A stretch of DNA of 64,000 nucleotides from Streptomyces sp. SW4 (GCA_003248315.1 QKWM01000004.1:1798001-1862000), one strand, 5' to 3'; counted from the stretch's first letter, positions 10,346 through 21,580 are shown. The notes: generated by a model not told the origin, from the letters alone. Numbers and translations: made by a program.

Positions 10346-10837
10346 GTGGAGTTCGACGTCACGATCGAGATCCCGAAGGGTTCGCGGAACAAGTACGAGG
10401 TGGACCACGAGACGGGTCGGATCCGCCTGGACCGTCGACTCTTCACCTCGACCGCCTACCCGACCGACTACGGCTTCGTCGAGAACACCCTCGGCGAGGA
10501 CGGCGACCCGCTCGACGCGCTGGTCATCCTGGACGAGCCGACGTTCCCCGGCTGCCTGATCCGCTGCCGCGCGATCGGCATGTTCCGCATGACCGACGAG
10601 GCCGGCGGCGACGACAAGCTGCTGTGCGTCCCGGCGACGGACCCCCGGGTGGAGCACCTGCGTGACATCCACCACGTCTCGGAGTTCGACCGCCTGGAGA
10701 TCCAGCACTTCTTCGAGGTCTACAAGGACCTGGAGCCCGGCAAGTCGGTCGAGGGCGCCAACTGGGTGGGCCGCGCGGACGCCGAGGAAGAGATCGAGCG
10801 GTCCTACAAGCGCTTCAAGGAGCAGGGCGGTCACTGA
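10346..10837 (+). CDS. ppa: Inorganic diphosphatase, family I
   Basis: Soluble pyrophosphatase that hydrolyses PPi to phosphate and so drives polymer synthesis. 163 residues from GTG 10346 ([18 protein letters not shown]); an in-frame start at 10322 is possible, but a GGAGG site at 10333-10337 fits GTG 10346. Metal-binding signature [11 protein letters not shown] is intact, as are the active-site segments [11 protein letters not shown] and [12 protein letters not shown]. Followed by a strong hairpin terminator. A membrane proton-pumping pyrophosphatase is also encoded in this window (hppA). Intact frame. Confidence 0.97.
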   Translation: MEFDVTIEIPKGSRNKYEVDHETGRIRLDRRLFTSTAYPTDYGFVENTLGEDGDPLDALVILDEPTFPGCLIRCRAIGMFRMTDEAGGDDKLLCVPATDPRVEHLRDIHHVSEFDRLEIQHFFEVYKDLEPGKSVEGANWVGRADAEEEIERSYKRFKEQGGH

Positions 10838-10860
10838 CACCTCACCCGCACCGCTTCGCC

Positions 10861-10894
10861 GGACGGGCCGCACGCGCACGCGTGCGGCCCGTCC
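10861..10894 (+). terminator. Hairpin terminator after ppa
   Basis: ggacgggccgcacg (10861-10874) pairs perfectly with 10881-10894 around a 6-base loop, followed by gcgttt. It lies 23 bases after the ppa stop. Confidence 0.8.
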
Positions 10895-10930
10895 GCGTTT
10901 GGGTGCGCATACTGAGGGCTACAGGAGGGT

Positions 10931-12664
10931 GTGTTCGAAGCAGGGAGCGCTACGCAAGTGACGGACGCGGAGGACCGCAAGCCGCAGTCGGACGAGGCAC
11001 ACAGTGCCTTCCGGCAGCCCGGCGGGATCGCGGCGCCGGCCGACGGCGAGTCGTCGGCGACATCCGAGTTCGCCATCCCCGAGGGGCTCGCCGTCCCCGC
11101 GCGGACGCCGAGTCGGAGATCACCTCGGAGTTCGCGCTGCCGAAGGGGCTGGACGCGCCGCACGCGCCGCACGCCGAGCCCGAGGGTTCGGCGTTCAGCC
11201 CGCCCAGCACCTACAGCGCCCGCAGCGCGCCGCCGGCGTTCACGCCGCCGGGCGGCATACCGGCCGTGCGGCTGACCAAGGACGTGCCCTGGCAGGACCG
11301 GATGCGGGCGATGCTGCGCATGCCGGTGGCCGAGCGTCCGGCGCCGGAGAAGGAGCAGCGGCACGAGGACGACACCGGTCCGGCCGTGCCGCGCGTCCTC
11401 GACCTGACCCTGCGTATCGGTGAGCTGCTGCTGGCGGGCGGCGAGGGCGCCGAGGACGTGGAGGCGGCGATGTTCGCCGTCTGCCGCTCCTACGGCCTGG
11501 ACCGGTGCGAGCCGAACGTCACCTTCACGCTGCTGTCGGTCTCGCACCAGCCGTCGCTGGTGGAGGACCCGGTCACGGCGTCGCGCACGGTACGCCGCCG
11601 GGGCACCGACTACACGCGGCTCGCGGCCGTGTTCCGGCTGGTGGACGACCTCAGCGACCCGGAGAACCACATCACCCTGGAGGAGGCCTACCGGAGGCTG
11701 GCGGAGATCCGCCGCAACCGGCACCCGTACCCGACCTGGGTGCTGACCACGGCGAGCGGCCTGCTGGCCGGGTCGGCGTCGCTGCTGGTCGGCGGCGACC
11801 TGATCGTGTTCGTCGCGGCGATGCTGGGCGCGATGCTCGGCGACCGGCTGGCGTGGCTGTGCTCGAGCCGCGGGCTGCCGGAGTTCTACCAGTTCGCGGT
11901 GGCCGCGATGCCGCCGGCCGCGGTCGGTGTCGCGCTCACGCTGACGCACGTCGACGTGGAGGCGTCCGCGGTGATCACCGGTGGTCTGTTCGCGCTGCTG
12001 CCGGGGCGGGCGCTGGTGGCGGGCGTGCAGGACGGCCTGACCGGCTTCTACATCACCGCCTCCGCGCGTCTGCTGGAGGTCATGTACTTCTTCGTGAGCA
12101 TCGTCGCCGGGGTGCTGGTGGTGCTGTACTTCGGCGTCCAGATGGGCGCGAAGCTCAACCCCGACGCCGCGCTGGGCACCGGTGACGACCCGGTGGTGCA
12201 GATCATCGCGTCGATGGCGCTGTCGCTGGCCTTCGCGGTGCTGCTCCAGCAGGAGCGGTCCACCGTGCTGGCGGTGACCCTGAACGGGGGCGTGGCGTGG
12301 AGCGTGTACGGCGCGATGCACTACGCCGGGGACATCTCGCCGGTGGCGTCCACGGCCGTCGCGGCGGGGCTGGTGGGGCTGTTCGGGCAGCTGATGTCGC
12401 GGTACCGGTTCGCGTCGGCGCTGCCGTACACGACGGCCGCGATCGGGCCGCTGCTGCCCGGTTCGGCGACCTACTTCGGTCTGCTGGGATCGCGCAGAGC
12501 GAGGTGGACGGGGTCTGGTCTTCCTGTCCAAGGCCGTGGCGCTGGCGATGGCCATCGCCATCGGGGTGAACCTGGGGTCGGAGATCTCGCGGCTCTTCCT
12601 GAAGGTGCCGGGCGCGGCGACCGCGGAGGGCCGCCGGGCGGCGAAGCGGACGCGAGGCTTCTGA
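10931..12664 (+). CDS. ThrE-type threonine/serine exporter, three frame breaks
   Basis: Inner-membrane amino-acid exporter family (DUF1212 plus DUF3815 halves). The N-terminal 120 residues are hydrophilic and hold two similar stretches, TSEFAIPEGLAVPA and TSEFALPKGLDAP. The DUF1212 part begins VLDLTLRIGELLLAGGEGAE and includes PNVTFTLLSVSHQP; about ten hydrophobic segments follow, among them LLVGGDLIVFVAAMLGAML and VMYFFVSIVAGVLVVLYFG. Breaks near 11102, 12487 and 12513 each need one base; the corrected end is LGSEISRLFLKVPGAA... to TGA 12662-12664. Start uncertain: GTG 10931, very close to an AGGAGG, or GTG 10958. Substrate inferred from family only. Confidence 0.85.
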
Positions 12665-12734
12665 CCGGGGCGCCTGCGAGGACGCGGGCGCCCCTGCGGG
12701 GGCCGGCTCGCCGGTCCTGGTCGCCGGGGCCGGC

Positions 12735-13647
12735 TCAGTAGCCCGGGTTGTAGGGCTGCCGGCCGTCGTCCCGGCCGCCGTCGTAGCGCTGGTCGGCGTA
12801 GCCCTGCGGGTACTGCTGGGCGTACGGCTGCTGGTGGCCGTTGCGGTCGCCGTACGGCGCCTGATGGCCGTACGGCGTCTGGTTCCCGTACGGCGCCTGG
12901 TCGCCGTAGGACGGCTGGTCGCCGTAGGGGGGCTGGGCCGGGTCGATGCGGCGGAGCTGGGTCGTCGCCTCGTCCATCGGCGGGTACGGGTACTGCTGCT
13001 GCGCCGCGGGGGCTCGGCCGCCGCCGCACGCTTGTTCTTCCCGCGCTCGCGCAGGTACTCGACGATGATCGGGACGACGGAGAGGACGACGATCAGGACG
13101 ATGATCGCCTCGACGTTGGTGCGGATGAAGTCGATCTGGCCGAGCCAGTAGCCCGCGAGGGTGACGCCGGTGCCCCAGGCGATGCCCCCGATGACGTTGT
13201 ACGTGATGAACGTGCGGTACCTCATGCGGCCGGCGCCGGCGACGATGGGCGCGAAGGTGCGCACGATGGGCACGAAGCGGGCCAGGACGATCGCCTTGGG
13301 GCCGTACTTCTCCATGAAGTCGTGGGCCTTCTCCAAGTTCTCCTGCTTGAAGAGTCTGGAGTTGGGCCGGTTGAAGAGCTTCGGGCCGAGGAACTTGCCG
13401 ATCATGTACCCGACCTGGTCGCCGATGACGGCGGCCAGCACGATCAGGGTGCACACCAGCCACAGCGGCTGGCTGATGTACTGGCCCTCGGCGACGAAGA
13501 GGCCCGCGGTGAACAGCAGCGAGTCGCCGGGCAGGAACGCGAAGAGCCCGGACTCGGCGAAGACGATGAGCAGGATGCCGGGCAGGGCGAACGTCTCGAT
13601 CAGGTAGTCCGGGCTGAGCCACTCGGGCCGAGCGCAAGCGTGGTCAC
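12735..13647 (-). CDS. DedA/SNARE-associated membrane protein with PYG-repeat tail, two frame breaks
   Basis: DedA (VTT domain) membrane protein, a family linked to lipid-carrier flipping and membrane homeostasis. GTG 13647 follows AGGAG. Core text: PGILLIVFAESGLFAFLPGD, GDQVGYMIGKFLGPKLF, RFVPIVRTFAPIVAGAGRM and GGIAWGTGVTLAGYWLGQ, all DedA hallmarks. Breaks near 13629 and 13017 each need one base. After the last membrane segment (IIVLIVVLSVVPIIVEYL) comes a 100-residue polar tail with repeated PYGD/PYGN/PYGH blocks, rich in Gln and Tyr, likely disordered in the cytoplasm. Confidence 0.85.
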
Positions 13648-14065
13648 GGGAATGTGGCTCCTGCTGCTGGGAGGCGGGCGGGGAACTGGCTGCCCAAAAG
13701 TATCAACGCAGCCGTGGCGCGACGGGTTCCAGTTCCGGTTCGGCGGAGGCGGCCGGGAAGCGCGGTGGCCCGCCGGCCGGAGATCCGGGAACCATGGCAC
13801 CGAAGGATACGGCGGCGCGCCGTCCCCGGCCCGGCGGGCACGGCCCGGCCGGCCCGGCCACGAACGGCGTAGCCGGCCGTCACCGCAGGCCGGCAGGGCC
13901 GCACGGGCGGATGCGGGCGGCGCCGGGGCGGGAGCGGGCGGCGCCAAGTCGCCGGAGTGGACGGGGGTTTGGCGGCCCGGAGGCCCCGAATCGATCTTGT
14001 CACGCCCCCGGCGGAAGTGATCTCGTAGTTCCGTCACACACGTCCCGCAGACAGGAGTTTCTGTC
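13648..14065. other. Gap between DedA gene and secreted-protein gene
   Basis: 418 bases without a convincing gene. It must hold the promoters of both divergent genes. Open frames here are short shadows. AGGAG at 14054-14058 serves the gene starting at 14066. No clear operator or repeat seen. Confidence 0.5.
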
Positions 14066-14445
14066 ATGAGCACCCTCAGGACGGCCGGAAAGTCGTGCGC
14101 CGCCGTCGCGCTGGCCTGCGCGGCCACGCTGCTGATGTCGGCCACCCCGGCCTCCGCCACCGAATGGGACCGGAGCTGCTACAGCATCTCGGCCCCTACA
14201 AGGGCATCAGCGAGATCATCGGCAAGGCCGCCAAGACCAGGAGCAACTGCGAGGACGCCACGGTCTCGCTGCAGCGCCACCGCTGGTACGGCTGGCAGGA
14301 GGTGGACTGGGCCCCGCTCGAGAGCGGCTCCAGCATGGCGTGGTGGACCTGCACCGGTTCCGGCACCTACACCTACAAGACGGTCGTGGGCGTCGACTCC
14401 AACCTCGCCGTCTACGAGAGCGCCGAGCGCCGCCTGACCTGCTGA
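14066..14445 (+). CDS. Small secreted protein, unknown function, one frame break
   Basis: About 126 residues with a Sec signal peptide: hydrophobic core VALACAATLLMSA and cleavage site ASA-TEWDRS near residue 32. ATG 14066 follows AGGAG. One base is missing near 14193, joining ...CYSIS to GPYKGISEIIGKAAKTRSN. The mature protein of about 95 residues has four Cys (CYSIS, NCED, WTCTG, final C), an even number that would allow two disulfides after export, and many Trp/Tyr. The last residue is Cys. I do not recognise a family. It is followed by a shared terminator with tipA. Confidence 0.65.
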
Positions 14446-14469
14446 GAACGGACGGCGGCACCCGGCGGT

Positions 14470-14502
14470 GGCCGTGGCCCGGGGGTGATCCGGGCCACGG
14501 CC
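14470..14502. terminator. Bidirectional hairpin between secreted-protein gene and tipA
   Basis: ggccgtggcccgg (14470-14482) pairs perfectly with 14490-14502, loop of 7. Placed 25 bases after the + strand stop and 3 bases after the tipA stop on the other strand. Confidence 0.75.
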
Positions 14503-14504
14503 GG

Positions 14505-15872
<1,368 letters not shown>

Positions 15873-15903
15873 TCATCGCAGCACGGCCCCTCCCCGGCAG
15901 GCC

Positions 15904-16670
15904 CTAACGGCTCAGTCGCGCGAAGCGCCGTACCGCCAGGGGGAAGAACACCGCCAGCAGGGCCAGCGGCCAGATGATCGCCGGCCACACGTGCCCGGCC
16001 TCGCCGCCCGGCCCGCCGAACAGGTCGCGCACGGCCGTCGCCGTGTGGGACATCGGGTTCCACTGCACGACCGTGCCCAGCCAGTCGGGCATGGACGCGG
16101 GGGTGGCGAAGGCGTTGGACAGGAAGCCGACGGGCCAGACCAGGATCTGGACCGCCTGCACCATCTCCGGCTTCCCGGCCACCAGGGCCAGGTGGATGCC
16201 GATCCACAGCATCGCGAACCGGAAGAGGAGCAGCAGGCCGACGGCCCCGAGGAAGGCGCCGACCCCGCCCTCGGCGCGCCAGCCGAGCGCCAGCCCGGTG
16301 CCGAACAGCACGAGCAGGGCGATCGCCGACTGGAGCATGTCGGCGGCCGACCGGCCCACCAGCACCGCCCGTTGGCCATGGGCATGGCCCGGAAGCGGTC
16401 GACGACACCCTTGTTGAGGTCCTGGGTGACGGCGATCATCGTGCCCTCCAGACCGAAGGCCATGGTGAGCGCGAGCATGCCGGGCACCAGGTAGTCGATG
16501 TAGTCGCCGCTCACTCCCCGGCCGCCGCCGATGAGGTAGCCGAACATCAGCAGGAGCATGACCGGGAAGATCACGTTGACGACGACCGCGACCGGCTGCC
16601 GTCCCCAGCGGGCCAGCTCCCGGCGGGTCATGGTCCAGGAGTCGGTGAGGGCGTAGGTGACGGTGCTCAT
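15904..16670 (-). CDS. ABC-2 type permease (drug exporter), one frame break
   Basis: Membrane half of a DrrAB-type ABC exporter. ATG 16670 overlaps the stop of the ATPase gene (ATGA), so they are coupled. About 255 residues with six hydrophobic segments, including [40 protein letters not shown] and [20 protein letters not shown]. The ABC-2 motif region [15 protein letters not shown] is seen before one break near 16370, after which the frame resumes [15 protein letters not shown]. Exports a hydrophobic compound by family analogy; substrate not readable. Confidence 0.88.
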
Positions 16671-17625
16671 GCGGCCTCCTCCGTGCGGTCGGTGAGGTGC
16701 AGGAACACCTCGTCCAGGGTCGGGCGGCGCAGGGCGACGTCCTCCGCCTCGATGCCGGCCTCCTCCAGGGCCCGTACGACCGCGGAGAGGGACGCCATCC
16801 GGTCGGTGACGGGCGCGCTGAGCAGCCGGCGGTCGGCGTCGGTGGTGACGCCGTCGAGCGGCAGCAGGGCCACCGCCGCGTCGAGGCGTCCCGCGTCGCG
16901 CAGGACGACGTCGATGCGGTCGCCGCCGGTCGCCGCCTTCAGCTCGTCCGCCGTGCCGTCGGCGATGACCCGGCCGTCGGCGACGACCGAGATGCGGTCG
17001 GCGAGCTGGTCGGCCTCCTCCAGGTACTGCGTGGTGAGCAGGACCGTGGTGCCGCCGCCGACCAGGGAGCGGACCGCCTCCCACACCTCGGCGCGGCCGC
17101 GGGGGTCGAGGCCCGTCGTCGGCTCGTCCAGGAAGAGCACCTCCGGGTCGGTGATGAGGGACGCGGCCAGGTCCAGCCGGCGCCGCATGCCGCCGCTGTA
17201 GGCCTTGACCGGCTTGCGTCCGGTGTCGGTGAGGTCGAAGCGCGCCAGGAGTTCGTCGGCACGCGCGCGTGCCCTCCGGGCGCCCAGGTGGTGGAGGCGG
17301 CCGAACATCTCCAGGTTCTGCCGGCCGCCCAGTTCCTCGTCGAGGGCCGCGTGCTGACCGAGCAGGCCGATGCGCATCCGCACGTCGTAGGCCTGGCGCA
17401 CCACGTCGTGGCCCGCCACCTCGATCCGGCCGGCGTCCGGCCGCAGCAGCGTGGAGAGGACCCGGACCAGGGTGGTCTTGCCCGCGCCGTTGGGCCGAGG
17501 ACCCCGTGGACCGTGCCCCGCGCGACCGTCAGATCGAGCCCGTCGAGCGCGTGCTTGCCGCCCTTGCCGTTCCTGCCCCCGTACGTCTTGCGTGCCCCTT
17601 CGACGGTGATCGCCGCGTCGGCCAC
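16667..17625 (-). CDS. ABC transporter ATPase (DrrA type), one frame break
   Basis: Cytoplasmic ATPase of a drug-type exporter, about 319 residues. GTG 17625 ([17 protein letters not shown]) lies 4 bases after GAGGGAGG. Walker A (GPNGAGKTT) is broken near 17497 by a lost C in the ggccc run; the sequence then reads [15 protein letters not shown]. Signature [16 protein letters not shown], Walker [17 protein letters not shown] and H-loop-like [11 protein letters not shown] are intact. The C-terminal 90 residues are the DrrA-type extension (DUF4162). Its promoter carries two PadR-like operators, and the PadR gene lies directly upstream. Confidence 0.92.
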
Positions 17626-17639
17626 TGAGCCTCCCTCGC

Positions 17640-17703
17640 TAGTCAAGCTTGACTACCTGATCGAAGGTATCCCCTGGATGCCGATTAGTCAAACTTGATT
17701 AAT
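17640..17703 (-). promoter_or_regulatory. ABC operon promoter framed by two inverted repeats (PadR operators)
   Basis: On the minus strand a -35 TTGACT (17687-17692) and -10 TACCTT (17664-17669) are 17 bp apart. A perfect 16-bp palindrome, TAGTCAAGCTTGACTA, lies at 17640-17655, just downstream of the start region, and a near copy (ATTAGTCAAACTTGATTAAT on the + strand) covers the -35 at 17684-17703. The shared core is TAGTCAA-N2-TTGA. The layout predicts repression by the neighbouring PadR protein. Confidence 0.8.
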
Positions 17704-17710
17704 GCGGGGT

Positions 17711-17743
17711 GCGGTGACCCCGGGCGAAAGCCGGGGTCACCGC
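17711..17743 (-). terminator. Hairpin at the end of the PadR gene
   Basis: A 13-bp perfect stem (gcggtgaccccgg at 17711-17723 with 17731-17743) and loop gcgaaag overlaps the PadR stop at 17737-17739. It separates PadR transcription from the ABC operon promoter just downstream. Confidence 0.75.
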
Positions 17744-18378
17744 CCGTTCCCGGGGTGCGCCTCGCCCGTCGCGTACGGGTTCTCCTCGCCCTCGCGCAGC
17801 ACCCCGACGAACGGCTCGCCCTCGCCGGCGAAGGTGTACGCCCCGCCGCGGATGCGCTCGATCAGCCCGCGGGTCCACTCGGCGCCGGTGTCGGCGGAGT
17901 GGATCCACAGGTGCATGATCTCGCCGATGTGGCCGAGCTGGCCGGGACCGTCCTCGGGCACGTAGTACTCCGTGACGCCCTTGCGCCACTCCTGGATGGC
18001 GCGGACCCGCTCCTCCAGCAGGGTGAGCACCTCGTCCCGGGGCAGGTCGACCATGAGGCCGATCCCGGCGGAGAGGACGTCCGGCTTCTGGTTGTAGGCC
18101 GTGAGGGACTCCCGCAGCAGCGCGAAGTACTCCTCGGTGCCCTTCTCGGTGATCTCGTACTCGGTGCGCGGCGGGCCGCCCGCGGTCGACGGGGCGGTCT
18201 CGTGCTCGTGCAGCAGCCCCTGCTTCGCCATCTGCTTCAGCGCGTGGTAGATCGAGCCGGGCTTGGCGTTGGACCACTCGTGCGCGCCCCAGTACTCCAG
18301 GTCGTTGCGCACCTGGTAGCCGTGGGCCCGCCCGTGCTGGCGCACCGCGCCGAGCACCAGGAGACGGATCACTGACAT
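17737..18378 (-). CDS. PadR-family transcriptional regulator
   Basis: 213 residues, ATG 18378. N-terminal winged helix at residues 1-85: RLLVLGAVRQHGRAHGYQVR and PGSIYHALKQMAKQGLLHEH are the PadR hallmarks; the wing is in TEYEITEKGTEEY. The C-terminal 100 residues (Vir_C-like) are for dimerisation. Intact frame. It lies upstream of the ABC exporter on the same strand, and its candidate operators frame the exporter promoter, so it probably represses the exporter until the pump substrate binds. No inverted repeat of the same type was seen before its own start. Confidence 0.92.
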   Translation of the reverse strand: MSVIRLLVLGAVRQHGRAHGYQVRNDLEYWGAHEWSNAKPGSIYHALKQMAKQGLLHEHETAPSTAGGPPRTEYEITEKGTEEYFALLRESLTAYNQKPDVLSAGIGLMVDLPRDEVLTLLEERVRAIQEWRKGVTEYYVPEDGPGQLGHIGEIMHLWIHSADTGAEWTRGLIERIRGGAYTFAGEGEPFVGVLREGEENPYATGEAHPGNGR

Positions 18379-18403
18379 GCGGTCCAGAGTAGGCCGCGCA
18401 CGG

Positions 18404-18950
18404 TCACCGCCAGGAGCTGCCCTGCTCCTTCGCGACCAGTTCCCAAGCGGTGGCGCCGTCCAGCGACTCCCGGATGATGTCGGCGTGGCCCGCGTGCCGC
18501 GCCGTCTCGCGGATCAGATGGAGGCACAGCCAGCGCATCGACAGCCACTCGTCCCTGGGTTCCAGGAGGTCTTCGCCAGCAGGAAGGTGTCGTCCAGGCT
18601 CGGGACCGCGCGGATGAACGCCTCCGTCTCGGTGGCCACCTTCTCGTAGTACGCGAGCATCTCCTCCACGGTCTCGTCGCCGACCAGCCGGAACGACTCG
18701 TGCCAGTTCGACTCGTCGCGCCGAACGGCCGGCGGCTCGCCCTTGGCGCGGGCGATCCAGCCCTGCTCCACCTCGGCGACGTGCTTGAGCAGCCCGGCCA
18801 GCGACAGCTCGCTCGCGCTCGGCGGGAGGTCGCCTGCTCGTGCGTCAGTCCCAGCAGGGCGCGCCGGACGCCGCCGCGCTGTTCGGCGATGAAGGCCAGC
18901 AGCGCTCCCCGCTCGTCTCCCCGCTCCTCGGGCCCCACGTGAGTGACCAT
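18404..18950 (-). CDS. DinB/DUF664 family protein, two frame breaks
   Basis: About 182-residue four-helix-bundle protein of the DinB superfamily, likely a metal-dependent thiol or transfer enzyme in mycothiol-using actinobacteria. ATG 18950 (MVTHVGPEERGDERGALLAF). Family text after joining: LLKHVAEVEQGWIARA with one metal-binding His, ESNWHESFRLVGDETVEEML, and WLCLHLIRETARHAGHADII with two further His in the expected HxxxH spacing. Breaks near 18830 and 18558 each need one base. Ends TGA 18404-18406. Substrate unknown. Confidence 0.8.
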
Positions 18951-19013
18951 GACCGACCGTCCTTCGTCGTCGCGCCGTCACCGGCTCCTGCTGCCTGACA
19001 CCGACGACGCTAC

Positions 19014-19048
19014 GGGCCCTTGCGGTCAGCTTCCGTCCGCAAGGACCC
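19014..19048 (-). terminator. Hairpin after aldehyde dehydrogenase gene
   Basis: gggcccttgcgg (19014-19025) pairs with 19037-19048 (12 bp, one G-U), 16 bases after the gene's stop on the minus strand. Confidence 0.65.
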
Positions 19049-19063
19049 GAGAGGTGCCGCGAC

Positions 19064-20524
19064 TCAGAACGGGAACCCGCTGCGGCCGTGCTGCACCGAG
19101 ATCCACTTCTGGGTGGTGAACGCCTCCAGCATCGACTCGCCGCCCAGCCGGCCGACGCCCGAGTGCTTCTCGCCGCCGAACGGCACGATCGGCTCGTCGT
19201 GCACCGTGCCGTCGTTCACGTGGAACATGCCCGTGTCGATCTGCCGGGCGAACCGCACGCCCCGCTCGACGTCCGCCGTGTGCACGGCGCCGCTCAGGCC
19301 GTACGGGGTATCGTTGACCAGGCGGACGGCCTCCTCCTCCCCGTCGAAGGGGACGAGGAAGGCGACCGGCCCGAAGACCTCCTGCTTCAGCAGGGCGGAG
19401 TCGGCGGGCAGGCCGGTCAGCACGGACGGCTCGACCAGGTTGTCCGTGACCGAGCCGCGCAGCAGCGCCGTGGCGCCCTCGGCGAGCGCCTGCTCGACCA
19501 CCGCCGAGAGCACGTCCGCCTGCGAGGAGTTGATCACCGGGCCGATGACGGTCTGCGGGTCGCCCGGGTCACCGGCCTTCAGGCCGCGCACCTTGGCGAC
19601 GAACTTCTCGGTGAACTCCTCGGCGATCGACCGGTCGACCAGCACCCGGTTGGCGGCCATGCAGACCTGGCCCTGGTGCACGTACCGGCTGAAGACCGCG
19701 GCGTCGACCGCGTAGTCGACGTCGGCGTCGTCCAGCACCACCAGGGCGCTGTTGCCGCCCAGTTCGAGCACCGACCGCTTGAAGTGCGCGGCGCAGACGG
19801 TGGCCACGTGCCGGCCGACCTTGTCGGAGCCGGTGAAGGAGATGACCTTGGGGACCGGGTGCTCCAGGAAGGCGTCGCCGATCTCGGCGATGTCGGTGAC
19901 GACGACGTTCAGCAGACCGCCGGGCAGGCCCGCGTCCTCGAAGAGCTTCGCGACCAGGGTGCCGCCGACGACGGGGGTGTTCTGGTGCGGCTTGAGGACG
20001 ACGCCGTTGCCGAGGGCGAGGGCCGGGGCGACCGACTTCAGGGAGAGCAGGAAGGGGAAGTTGAAGGGGCTGATCACGCCCACGACGCCGACCGGGACGC
20101 GATAGACGCGGTTCTCCTTGCCGTCGACCGGGGAGGGGATGATCCGGCCCTCGGGGCGCAGCGCCAGATGGACGGACTCGCGCAGGAACTCCTTGGCGAG
20201 GTGCAGCTCGAAGGCGGCCTTCAGGTGCGTGCCGCCCAGCTCGGCGATGATCGCCTCGGTGATCTCCCCCTCGCGCTCCTCGACGAGGCGCAGCGCCTTC
20301 TCGAGCACCGCGCGGCGGGCGTAGGGGTTGGTCCGGGCCCACTGCCGCTGCGCGCGCTCGGCGGCCCGGTAGGCGGCGTCGACCTCGTCGGCCGTGGCTA
20401 TCGTGATCGAGGCCAGCTTCTCGTTGTCGTACGGGTTGAAGTCGATGATGTCCCAGGACCCGGTGCCCTGGCGCCACTCACCGTCGATGTACTGCTGGGC
20501 GAGGTCGGTGAAGTACGACGACAT
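19064..20524 (-). CDS. Aldehyde dehydrogenase (aromatic-aldehyde type)
   Basis: NAD(P)-dependent oxidation of an aldehyde to the acid. 486 residues from ATG 20524 (MSSYFTDLAQQYIDGEWRQG) after GAGGG. Rossmann segment PFNFPFLLSLKSVAPALALG and the cofactor motif SFTGSDKVGR are present. Catalytic Glu is in LELGGNSALVV and catalytic Cys in HQGQVCMAANR. The C-terminal PYGLSGAVHT and the EPIVPFGGEKHSGVGR loop are typical of benzaldehyde/vanillin dehydrogenases, so an aromatic substrate is a reasonable inference. Intact frame. Stands alone between DinB and the XRE gene. Confidence 0.93.
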   Translation of the reverse strand: MSSYFTDLAQQYIDGEWRQGTGSWDIIDFNPYDNEKLASITIATADEVDAAYRAAERAQRQWARTNPYARRAVLEKALRLVEEREGEITEAIIAELGGTHLKAAFELHLAKEFLRESVHLALRPEGRIIPSPVDGKENRVYRVPVGVVGVISPFNFPFLLSLKSVAPALALGNGVVLKPHQNTPVVGGTLVAKLFEDAGLPGGLLNVVVTDIAEIGDAFLEHPVPKVISFTGSDKVGRHVATVCAAHFKRSVLELGGNSALVVLDDADVDYAVDAAVFSRYVHQGQVCMAANRVLVDRSIAEEFTEKFVAKVRGLKAGDPGDPQTVIGPVINSSQADVLSAVVEQALAEGATALLRGSVTDNLVEPSVLTGLPADSALLKQEVFGPVAFLVPFDGEEEAVRLVNDTPYGLSGAVHTADVERGVRFARQIDTGMFHVNDGTVHDEPIVPFGGEKHSGVGRLGGESMLEAFTTQKWISVQHGRSGFPF

Positions 20525-20612
20525 GTGATCCCTCAATCCGTTGCTGCCACGGCAGGCGACGTCGGCAACCGGTCACCCTCACGGTCTGATCAGGCGTCAT
20601 CGTACTTGTGTT

Positions 20613-21472
20613 TCAAGAGAGTTGAAGGAGTCCTCGCAGAAGGTCCCGGCTCTCGTCCGGGCCCGGGCTGTCCTGCTGCAACTCCGTCAGCGCCTTCTCG
20701 TACTGGGCCACGTCCTCGCGCTTGTCCAGGTACAGCGCGCTGGTGAGCTGCTCCAGGTACACGACGTCGGAGAGGTCCGACTCGGGGAAGCTGAGGATGG
20801 TGAACGCGCCGCTCTCTCCGGAGTGGCCGCCGAAGCCGAACGGCATCACCTGGAGGCGGACGTTGGGGCGCTCGGACATCTCGATGAGGTGCTGGAGCTG
20901 CCCGCGCATGACCTCGCGGTCGCCGTACGGGCGGCGCAGGGCGGCCTCGTCCAGCACGATGTGGAAATCGGGCGCGTTCTCCGCGACGAGGTACTTCTGC
21001 CGCTCCAGGCGCAGCGCCACGCGCCGCTCGACGTCGGCCTCGCTCGCGCCGGCCATGCCGCGCCGGACGACGGCGCGGGCGTACTCGGGGTCTGGAGGAG
21101 GCCGTGCACGAACTGCACCTCGTAGACCCGGATGAGCGAGGCCGCGCCCTCCAGGCCCACATAGGTGGGGAACCAGCTGGGCAGCACGTCCGAGTAACTG
21201 TGCCACCAGCCCGCGACGTTGGCCTCCTTGGCGAGCGACAGCAGGGAGGCCCGCTCCTGCTCGTCCGTGATGCCGTACAGCGTCAGCAGGTCCTCGACGT
21301 CCCGCGTCTTGAAGCTCACCCGGCCCAGCTCCATCCGGCTGATCTTCGACTCGGACGCGCGGATCGAGTAGCCCGCCGCCTCGCGCGTGATCCCCCGTGC
21401 CTCGCGCAGTCGCCTGAGTTGTGACCCGAGCAGCATGCGCCGCACCACCGATCCGGGCTCTCCCACGCTCAC
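20613..21472 (-). CDS. XRE regulator with DUF5753 domain (WhiJ-like), one frame break
   Basis: Helix-turn-helix regulator of the large Streptomyces WhiJ-like group, about 286 residues. GTG 21472 lies 9 bases after GGGGAGG. HTH at residues 13-70: QLRRLREARGITREAAGYSI and SESKISRMELGRVSFKTRDV. The C-terminal DUF5753 domain includes EAALRRPYGDREVMRGQLQH and VRLQVMPFGFGGHSGESGAF. One base is lost near 21095 (QFVHGLLQT joins PEYARAVVRRG). Its neighbours are an ATP-binding anti-sigma-like protein and a DUF397 protein, the usual three-gene set. It probably binds the repeated elements seen in this set's intergenic regions. Confidence 0.9.
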
Positions 21473-21580
21473 GTTCGCCAGCCTCCCCAACCGCTTCCGG
21501 GCCCGAAGTCTGCCACTAAAACACTCCGAGCAGTACTCGTGCGGTTACGGAAACGGAATCCAGCCGAAGAAAGCGGGCAG

